64,000 nt of DNA from Sternotherus odoratus (taxonomy: Eukaryota; Chordata; Testudines; Kinosternidae). How positions within the stretch are numbered: the first letter of the stretch is position 1; each line of letters begins with the position of its first letter. The position numbers and the translations under genes are program-made. Shown here piece by piece: positions 55,828 to 64,000 of the stretch. A model generated the notes under the pieces. It had not been told where the DNA came from. It saw only the letters and a program-made list of their open reading frames with translations, and did no database searches. The stretch covers positions 251,481,644-251,545,643 of the forward strand of contig JAVMKO010000001.1 of assembly GCA_032164245.1 (NCBI GenBank). Direction: 5' to 3'.

Positions 55828-57880
55828 CCCAACAGTCAGGCTGTTTGAGGTAAATTTCAGTGGTATGCTTGGCAGCAAAGGGACATGAGGTCATTTGCCA
55901 GAAGTAAATAAAGGATTTACACTGGGATCCGTCAAGGCATCAACTTTAATACTCCCCAGGCTTCTTAATACTGATTTACAGAAGAATTGAGTTCTACAAA
56001 TTGTTTCAAGTACAACAGTTTTTTCTTTCCTAAAACTTAAGGGAACAAACTTGCTGAAGATTTTTACCCAAGCTCAGTTTCTGCCTTGCCATCTGATGTA
56101 AACACATCTCGGGTTGAAATGCTAAGATATAAATATATTTAAGACCTTAATTCTTTTACTGCACACACATCTTCTCCATAAAAGGAAAAGAGCTAGCAAT
56201 TTCACGGGACATGCTGAAGGTAAATGACAGGAAATCAGCGTTGAAAAAGTCAGTGCGCGCTGTGTTTGAATGGGACGGTGACCTGAGTGTCAGGTGTTGC
56301 TGCAACTTCCTTTTGACAGGCACACTTTTCTCAACCCTTCAAAGACTCCTGTTAGTCCACAATACAGTTGAAGAACATAGTTCAAAGTAAATTAGTTTTG
56401 TAAAAACTGTCTTGTTTCCCTCGAATTTCAGAATGTTCTGCAATATTTGATGCCATGTATTTTGGGCGCCCTGTAATGATTAGTAGACGTGAGCACTGGC
56501 CCCCTGTATTTTGATATTCTGGAAGGCTCTCAGTGAAGTACCTTTCAAGAGTTCTGACTATTCTGGAATGAATATGTGGGGTCTGCAGTGGAAAGCTGTG
56601 CAATATAATTGTTAATGTTTGTGAGGGGGAACTACCCATGTACTAAAGGCTTTATGGCAAAGGTAAGGCGTTCAGGTATTTAAGGTTTCAGGTTAAGGGT
56701 TTTTATTTTTTCTGATTTAAGGTTGAGCAGTGAGCCGCGTTGTCAGAAGCGAGTGCTAAGTCCTTTCCCTGTAGGCCAGGGAAAGGAGCTCAAAGAGCAG
56801 CTCCTGGTGGCAAAGCTGTGCCTATGGAACTTGTGCAGTACCGGTGCTGTGGAGTAAAGATATGTAAAGAAGTGGATGATGAGTGAATACAAAAAGAACC
56901 TTTGTAAGTTAGGATCATGAGAGAAATACCTGCTGATCAGTAAGCTATGCATATGTGTAACATCTGATTATGGTCAGCATGCAATGAATGATTGATACAC
57001 AACATTGCTATGTTCCATTTCAGAAGGTTAAGTGCTTAAACACTTGTCCATATACTGGATGAAACACTGAAAATAGCTTTAGATTGTCTTTACTGACCTT
57101 ATTGTATAGATATGTGGAAGGCAATACAGTGACTTAAATGGCATACTTTTACTTATTCTCTAGCTTGCATGTGGTAGAATTGTACATATTTTTGGTATCT
57201 TGATGTAACAGTTTTGCTGTTACAGGTCAGCTGACTGGATACTAAAATGGCAAGTTTTAAAGCCACCATGAGCAGCATTCTAGCAGACAGTCTGGGGTAT
57301 GGAAATGATACAGGGTCTCCTGTTCCTTTTTGAAATTAACTAAGGAACTAACAAGGAAGAGAAGATACCCCTTTCCTTTACTTATTCAAGAACATAGGCT
57401 GTAAAATAATGTCCAATGCCTTGTAATATATGTACATTTGGTCTTTTTATAGTGTTTTACAAAAGAGTGCATGATTGCTGCACAGAGTTATGACTGCATT
57501 AATTGTACAGAAATGGTCTGAAGGGTAAAATATTATGTTAGCCTTGTGTTTTGAATCTTTTCACTTCTAAAATACTCAGACAGCTCTAGGTTAGCTGATT
57601 TAAAAGATTACAAGAGCAATCAGTTTATTTAGCCCGTTTGCTAAATGAAGATTTGTTTAAACGTGTACAGTTTCAGATATTTACATATACAATAGTGTAA
57701 ATAATTTCAAAAATTAATTTAAAGTGCTTTATATGATCTGACTAGACATTTGCTGTTTTTAATGTTTGGTTTTTTTTAAATAAAAATTTTGCTTCCTATT
57801 TTGGTCCCTGAGTAAAGCTTTGTGTGTATTTGAGACTTGTCTGACAAGATAACTGTAATGGAAAACCAATAAATATCCCC
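55828..57880 (+). other. COG3: probable COG3 3' UTR
   Basis: AATAAA occurs at about 55907, 57779 and 57864; the latter two would give a 3' UTR near 2 kb. A Pumilio-type TGTAAATA lies at 57696-57703. The used site cannot be told from sequence alone. Confidence 0.45.
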
Positions 57881-59380
57881 CAGGCATGTACAATGTTTCA
57901 TTAAGGAAGACAACATCTATTTTGTTGTTAGCAGTAAGAGCACTGACTTTATCTGGCAAAGACAGATGTATCACTGAGTACTGAGTGTGCAGCTAATTGT
58001 GTTAAATTCATCTCTTTATAGTCATAATAAAAGTAAATTTGTATTTTCTTTACTCATGAAGGATCTTGTGTGACTAAATGGTCTCTTCACTGCAATTGTA
58101 TTATAGGGAAGAAGCCAAGGTTGTAATATTTTAACTAATTGGCTTTTGCTAAGAGTAAACTTGGGAGTTGATGGCAGAACACAGAAGTATTATTCAGCCC
58201 TTATTTTGTAGGATGACTTTTCTTGTTGCCTAGCTTCTTGCAGGCTTATCTATCTGTCCTTTGTCAGTACGTATTGAATGTGTTGTTCTTCTAGTGTTCA
58301 GTCCTGTAGGAACATTCCTTCAGAGGGTTTCTTCCTTGTAATGGCAATATAAACTTCCCATTTATCCCTTGGCTTTGACAGTGATTTGAATTAACTATTT
58401 TTTTTTAAAAATCCTGTTTTCCCTAATCTCATTTGTAGAATTCCAGTGGTTTAATTGTCATGCAGTGGTGCTCCACAGTTGCTTCCTGGTTACTCCTTTG
58501 GACACACAAAACAGAGTGAAGGGGCAGGGTCTTAACACCTGTTTGAATTATACCATTCAAAACTAAATTAAGTGAATAACTAAGTGGCTCCCTGAGAAGT
58601 CTTTTGGACATTCTTATTTATTTGTATTGAGTCTCGATCCAGTTTCCACATCCACCCCAATTTCTAGTACAATAGTGAAAATCATAGGGGCACACACCCT
58701 TTGTGTCCAAGCCAAGAAGTTTCAACCAGGAGGAATGATGTGGGGACAACATAAAACACTTCAGACCACAATCTGTTTATGAAGAAATATTTATTGGAGA
58801 AGTACATTTTTTCCCTAAGTTGATAGAATTCTGTAACATGTCATGTCTTCCTCGTACACTGGATGTAAAAAATAAGCAGAATGAGTTTATAAAGAATGTC
58901 CTGCCACATGAACATGATCACCTTTTAATACATTTGCTAAACTAGTGAATGAAGTACATCTGAGATCTGAATTCTGGTACATCATTTGATAGCATCTTGA
59001 GATCTTACTTGGAAAAACTAATTGAAATTGATTTGGTTCTGAGTGCTGCCATGTGGATGGAAAGGTAGCTGAAAGACTAAAGAAAGTGTAGTGATGACTA
59101 ATAAAGGGACCTAAAGAGGTAGAAATAGGGTAAGGAAATAATGAAATGAAACTGGACCTATTAAAATGCTAGCTACTGTATCTGGGGGAAATATGAAATC
59201 CAGCTATTCAAGGGGAGAGAAATCTGGTATGCAGTAACATAGAGGCCCAAATTTGACGATAGTAAATTAGGTGTGAGCTGGTACTGTGAAATGATGGGGA
59301 GGGGGGGGAGGAGGAGGGAGAAGCTTAGGCTATGCACAGAGACCATATATTATGGAGAGCAGTGAACTTATAGTCCCTTT
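57881..59380. other. space between convergent COG3 and ERICH6B
   Basis: A/T-rich with no credible gene. A further AATAAA is at about 58026. Confidence 0.35.
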
Positions 59381-59384
59381 TCAT

Positions 59385-59530
59385 TCAGTATCAGTCAGAC
59401 CACTCCTGGAATATAGTCCATGCAGGTCGGGGCACTCCAAGAAAAGTGTAGACAAACTGAAGGCCTTTCGGAGAAGAGCAAGAGAATCGTGAAGACTGGA
59501 GAGAGAGACTTATGAGGACCAACTGAAGTA
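59385..59530 (+). mobile_element. CR1 LINE fragment
   Basis: GACCACTCCTGGAATATAGTCC, AAGTGTAGACAAACTGAAGG and GACTTATGAGGACCAACTGA correspond to a CR1 3' region, strongly diverged. Confidence 0.6.
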
Positions 59531-59607
59531 AACTAGTTAGTCTCTAAGGTGCTACAAGTATTCCTGGCTCTCTACAGATACAGACTAACACGGCTGCTAT
59601 TCTTGAA
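59526..59607 (+). mobile_element. Penelope-like fragment (copy 6)
   Basis: AACTAGTTAGTCTCTAAGGT through GATACAGACTAACACGGCTG. It lacks the hammerhead-like segment. An A-run of about 30 follows at 59644-59673. Confidence 0.8.
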
Positions 59608-59638
59608 CCTGAAATAATAGAGGTGCTCAACTTGGTTT

Positions 59639-59677
<39 letters not shown>

Positions 59678-60281
59678 GCAGAGGAAAAACATTCTCAACT
59701 CCATTTCTTTGATTAACTTGCAGTCTCGCTTAGGATCTGTGGCAGAGCCCCATTCTCTTCACCCTGTCTCACTTGGGAAGCCGCAAATAAAACACACCAG
59801 CCAGCTTGTTCCACACCAACCCTTGTCGCTCCGGCTACTTCATGTTAACCCCCTCACTAGGATAAGAATTGGAGAGAGTTCACACCACATAAGACTCTTC
59901 ATCCACAATCTTTTCCTTTCATTCCTATTCAGACCTTTACCCTTTAGTAACCATGAGGGATGTTTTATTGCACTATACACATGCTGTTTATTCATCCCAC
60001 AATTTCTGTGCAGAAATGCTGGGTAAGGGTGCAAGGCACACTCACTGGGTCGTGCATCAGGCACTGTTTGACATCGGTACCCCCCACACTTAAGGTTACC
60101 CCTGTGGTCCTTTCTCCTATTTATAAGAACCACCTTCTCATTCTGTCAAACTAGTGCACATGTATTGGTCTATCCTTAGGAACAGACAATTCACTGCATA
60201 TTTTCAAATGTGCTGTTTAGTGCCATAGATGCTCTACATTGGAATACAGCTAAACACTTAATGACTTGCTTGAAAATGAGC

Positions 60282-60287
60282 TTTATT
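60282..60287 (-). terminator. ERICH6B: ERICH6B polyadenylation signal AATAAA
   Basis: TTTATT on the plus strand, AATAAA on the minus strand, about 75 bases after the ERICH6B stop codon. Implies a very short 3' UTR. Confidence 0.6.
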
Positions 60288-60362
60288 GTTTCCACAGTGA
60301 ACTGCCCATGTAACCTTACTTGACCAGAGAGAAATCTAACATTGCAACACCCAGTGTGTCTA

Positions 60363-60584
60363 CTAAGCAAGAATCTTTCTACGTCTCCATTTCAGCAGTT
60401 TACGCAGCAGTGCCATAACCAAAGGCAGTGTCTGAATTTTATTTAATGGTGTGCCCTGCAGGTCTCGTAATACTTTCTTCATTTTGGCTAGGAGGCTGTC
60501 GATCTGGATGCTTTTGGAGTGCAGGAGTCGCCCCAGTTGGCTTTCTGCTGGTTTAAGTAAGTGGAGTGTGGCCGGGTCTTTCAA
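60363..60584 (-). CDS. ERICH6B: ERICH6B terminal coding exon
   Basis: The minus-strand acceptor is GGCTATTTTGCAG. It encodes LKDPATLHLLKPAESQLGRL and onward to RRRKILA, then TAG. Phase 0 matches the previous exon. Confidence 0.82.
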   Translation of the reverse strand: MKDPATLHLLKPAESQLGRLLHSKSIQIDSLLAKMKKVLRDLQGTPLNKIQTLPLVMALLRKLLKWRRRKILA

Positions 60585-62224
60585 CTGCAAAATAGCCAAT
60601 GTAAAGAGAACTTAATCATCCGAGCCAACTGAAAAGGCCACATGATTAATACTTATAGTCCCATGGCAGAATATCAAGAAATGCTGCACTATCAGTCTCA
60701 TGCAATGTGTTGACAGTGAGCTTTTATTTAAACCACATTAAATCTTCACCTGTAAACTGAAAAACCCAAGATAAATACACTCTGAAGCAGTGTCCCTAAT
60801 AGCCCGAGTGAGAGATGTTACTTGCTGCTGAAAGTAAATTAAACTCTTCACACCTGTTTAGTATGAAATCCTCCTGGTGCATCCTTTGTTCACTAAAAAT
60901 AATCCCACAATGCATCATTCTGTGAGACCCGTTACCAGGGCATGCCACAAGAAGCACATTTTGATTTTATTTGATGTCACATTCTGGAGTAATTTCTACA
61001 AAACCAAACCCTCAGAAGTCTAAGGAAGGACCAATGGTGTCCCCGGGTCCTTCAAACAGGAACTAATCCCTCCATCTCCAGTTTCTCCTACAAGCTAAAT
61101 GTTTAAACAGATGAGTGTGGGGAGGTTGTGTAGTGGGACTTTCAACTGTGTAGTGATCAATACAGCACTTGAAGAAAAGTCTTGGGACTTGTGGTCTCCA
61201 GCTTACTGTTTATGGGCGTGAACTTGGATCTTCCTGCTTCAAAGCCGCAGGACCCACTTGAGCTAAGAGATTTCCATAGCTGCTAGCAATATAGGAACAA
61301 TGGTAAAGAGCTGAGTAGTTCTGTTTTCAACCAGCAGAGGGCGCTGATATACACATGTATGTCTGCAAGTTCACTGCCCTATTATTAAGCCAAGCTCAGC
61401 AGGAGAGCTAGCAGAGCAGGAACCAGAATTTCCATTTCATAGGCTTAGTTCTGAATTGGAACAAACACCATCTAAGTGTCCTGCAAAACAGGATTTCTGG
61501 GGGAAAAAAAATTAGTTTCAGGTCAATTGAAACCTTTTGTGTGTTTCAGTTGACTTATTTTCTATAATACATGTCAAAATGAAAAGTAATTTTGAAACAA
61601 AAATATCAAAACATTCTGTTCAGAAACTGTTAAAATGGAATGTTTTAACCTTATCAAAATGGTTTTTATTTCTTTTCTAGAATGAAATTTCATCAGAATC
61701 CATCCCATAGGATGGTTCAATTTGGTCAAAACAGCATTTTCTGACAGAAAAATGCTCCAGTATACAATTTTCAGCTAGCTCTACTCCGCAGAAATAACAG
61801 ATGTGGAATAAACATACTACGTAGCCAATAAGGATTTTTACCAAAGGACACTAACAGGACTCCAGAAAATGTCACATCTCAGTCGAGCCTTTTCTATGAA
61901 GAAGTTACTGCCCTGTCCGTTGGGACAGCTCAGTCCCATTAATTGGTAAATAGGAAATGGATTTGTAGTGCTGATGCTTAGTCCTGAGAACGTACCTTTA
62001 GCCTAGTCCCCACGTTGAAGTGGATGCAATTTTGTTGATTCATAAATGATAAGGAAATGTGATCCTGAGCCACAACTTTAATCCGGATATAAATGTTGAG
62101 TTTCATGCAGATGGGCTGGAAAGGAGGCGCGTGAACGTGATGGCTGAAGTCATGCCAACTCCAGTGCTTCTGTCTTCTTCCTTTCTTATCAAAGTAGGAG
62201 CCAGTGTGGCGATCCAGATTCAAC
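60363..62224 (-). CDS. ERICH6B: ERICH6B (glutamate-rich protein 6B, FAM194 domain), last two coding exons, 5' partial
   Basis: Join of 62224-61996 and 60584-60363 on the minus strand: 149 residues plus TAG. The first exon encodes LNLDRHTGSYFDKKGRRQ, WSWHD, then HVHAPPFQPICMKLNIYI and ends NVGTRLK, the C-terminal block of the FAM194 (ERICH6) domain. The second encodes a basic, helical tail ending LLRKLLKWRRRKILA. Family function is poorly known. The paralogue ERICH6 is the alternative; synteny with COG3 favours ERICH6B. The first exon starts with one base of a split codon, so an upstream exon exists, but I could not find it before the window end. The gene is convergent with COG3. Confidence 0.85.
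60600..61990 (-). other. ERICH6B last intron
   Basis: Unique DNA with a CTCF-like site at 61331-61344. No mobile element recognised. Confidence 0.4.
61331..61344 (+). promoter_or_regulatory. CTCF-like motif CCAGCAGAGGGCGC
   Basis: Matches the CTCF core CCASYAGRKGGCRS at all positions. It lies between the convergent ends of COG3 and ERICH6B. Binding is inference. Confidence 0.55.
61996..62224 (-). CDS. ERICH6B: ERICH6B penultimate coding exon (FAM194 domain)
   Basis: On the minus strand the acceptor is CTCTTTCCCTAG and the donor is GTACGT. 229 nt, with one leading base then 76 codons. Confidence 0.85.
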
Positions 62225-62485
62225 CTAGGGAAAGAGTCTGAGTTAAGGCATGATGCAGAAGACAAAAGTGCACACTGCCTGGGGAATATAAATAATGAAG
62301 AATGGCTCTCTGGTGTTTTAGGACCCATTCTCCTCTCAGTGGTGTGATTGTTGCCATCAGCGTAGTTTCTCCTGATGTTCTGCAGTATGACTGCGATCAG
62401 AATCATGCCCAGCATGTTTTGCTTCTGAACTCAGCCAAACACAAAAGCATCATTTACAGTAATCCCTATCCGGTGATGAATGCGC

Positions 62486-62730
62486 TTAAGAACATAAGAA
62501 TGGCCGTACTGGGTCAGATCAAAGGTCCATCCAGACTAGTATCCTGTCTACCGACCGTGGCCAATGCCAGGTGCCCCGGAGTGAGTGAACCTAACAGGTA
62601 ATGATCAAGTGAGCTCTCTCCTTCCATCCATCACCCCCCTCTGACAAAGAGAGGCTAAGGACACCATTCCTTACCCATCCTGGCTAATAGCCATTAATGG
62701 ACTTAACCTCCATGAATTAATAGACTTCGC
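62486..62730 (-). mobile_element. CR1 LINE 3' end, minus orientation
   Basis: Plus-strand AAGAACATAAGAATGGCCGT, GGCCAATGCCAGGTGCCCCG and CTAATAGCCATTAATGGACT are the reverse complement of the CR1 tail seen at 36500-36857. Confidence 0.93.
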
Positions 62731-62734
62731 CTCT

Positions 62735-63950
62735 ATGGCACTTGTAAGTAGGGCCAAGTAGGAAATGGTTCTCTCATCCCAGGAACATTTCTGAGATTTT
62801 TGAAAAAATGTTCCCAGCGCCAATCAGGATGAAAAGCTGATCTCAAAAGTTTTTGTGAACTATCCAAAAAAATAAAATTAAATAAAAGTGAATAAATCAA
62901 ATCTGGCCAGGTCAATCATGACATTTGGTTTCAATTTTTACTTTTTTAATTAAAATTGTTACTATAATTAGCTTACATGTCTAAAGGAGAAGTTGGTTCA
63001 GATTGAAAACAAAATGGCAATGTCAAAATGGGATGTTTACAATTTTCTCAAAACATTTTTAATTCGGAAATGTTGTTGAAAGTGACCTATTCCCTCAAAC
63101 AGTTTTGGTTTGTTCCTGACCAGTCCTACGTATTGCAATTTACATAACGAAGGGAAAATGGGGAAGGCGGAGGAGGCTCTACTCCTGTGATGATACTTAT
63201 GGCCAGGACTCGTCTTCTGCTACCTGAATGGGAGTCGAATTACTGAAAATCTGCCCCAGACGGTGGGTGATGAGCTTTTTTTGACCCCACTGCGTTTGAT
63301 CTAACTTAACAGACGTCCACTTGATTCACTTGGCCATACTGGCTTCATCGTAGGCAAATAGCTACTCTACAGCCATCAGACACCTCATGGGAGTGGCCTG
63401 TCTAAATGATGGGAAGCCAGGGTGTGTGGTGCATCTGCTGAGCAAGTATTTGATGCTAAAACCATACAGGGGTTTCCCACCTCTTGTCTATATGATTGAG
63501 CTAAGGGCGCTCTCACCAGTGGCATGTGTCCCTTTGGTACTTTTCTTTTACACAGTGGCACCGAGCCGGACAGCAGTCTTTGCCCCCCACTATACACACT
63601 CACCATTGATACCGTCGGTATCCAAAATGCAACTGAGATAACTGGAATACTTATAAAAGCAGTTGGAGCAGGGTAGGTGCATATGTGCTGCTCCCCAGGG
63701 GTGCTTATGGCTAGCTGTGGAAGAAGAATGCTCCCTACGTAGCCTCTCGGGAGCATTTTTCTGGCTATAAGATGAAGCACTTCCAAGCAGAAGGCCATCT
63801 CGCCTGCTGTTCTCCAACAGCCATTTTCTGAGTATTAATTTTAATGGCTTCAAATATTTAACTGAACATCGGAAATATCAAGCCGAGAGGCAAAGTCACA
63901 CACTTACTCCACAAAAAAAATAGCAACACCACTGCTCACTCCAGCTACCT
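62735..63950. other. probable ERICH6B intron, unassigned
   Basis: Short ORFs on both strands at 63385-63853 show no resemblance to ERICH6B and no splice support. Nothing else recognised. Confidence 0.35.
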
Positions 63951-63954
63951 GGAG

Positions 63955-64000
63955 TTCCAGTCCTAGCCTCTTTAATCTCTTCTCATAGGGGAACCCGTTC
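63955..64000 (-). mobile_element. CR1-like fragment cut by window edge
   Basis: TTTAATCTCTTCTCATAGGG resembles reverse-complement CR1 text. Too short for certainty. Confidence 0.35.

Noticed and set aside
62302..62460. Minus-strand frame containing RRNYADGNN as a possible ERICH6B exon
   Set aside because: Superficially like a YxDG motif, but it lacks a donor in the right phase and flows into a stop-prone frame; not supported enough to call.
63385..63853. Minus-strand ORFs of 137 and 87 residues as an ERICH6B upstream exon
   Set aside because: Neither resembles the FAM194 domain, and the expected split-codon donor was not found.

Overview
The window is vertebrate nuclear DNA. It holds intron-rich genes with GT-AG splice sites, one CpG-island promoter, and a dense mix of CR1 LINEs, hAT-, Tigger- and Helitron-type DNA transposons, LTR fragments and Penelope-like repeats. 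The CR1 subfamilies, a tRNA-derived SINE and the Penelope repeats together suggest a turtle, or failing that a crocodilian; this is inference, not proof. No bacterial-type systems, CRISPR arrays, or rRNA or tRNA genes were seen. Layout: (1) 1-4660 holds the last four coding exons of the mitochondrial carrier gene SLC25A30 on the + strand (128 C-terminal residues and stop). Its final intron has the hallmarks of a minor, U12-type intron. (2) 4661-10500 is probable SLC25A30 3' UTR followed by intergenic DNA with a SINE and two copies of a hAT-like end. (3) 10530-11620 is the CpG-island promoter of COG3, with a perfect 30-bp inverted repeat, a CRE palindrome and ETS-type sites. (4) 11135-55827 is the complete COG3 gene: 23 coding exons, 2472 nt, 823 codons plus stop, with every splice junction resolved and in phase. 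It encodes a lobe-A subunit of the conserved oligomeric Golgi tethering complex. The introns hold nearly all the mobile elements. (5) 55828-60362 is COG3 3' UTR and the space between convergent genes. (6) 60363-62224 holds the last two coding exons of a minus-strand gene with a FAM194-type C-terminal domain, best read as ERICH6B from its position beside COG3. A strong CTCF-like motif lies in the intron between them. (7) The rest is probably ERICH6B intron with CR1 fragments. The genes are neighbours by synteny and do not form a pathway. I found no wholly new genetic system. The observations most worth checking are hammerhead-ribozyme-like motifs in the Penelope-like copies, with compensatory stem changes between copies and one insertion forming a 90-bp-arm palindrome; the U12-type intron; a Helitron carrying two minisatellites; a perfect 38-bp tandem repeat just before COG3 exon 22; and the promoter inverted repeat.
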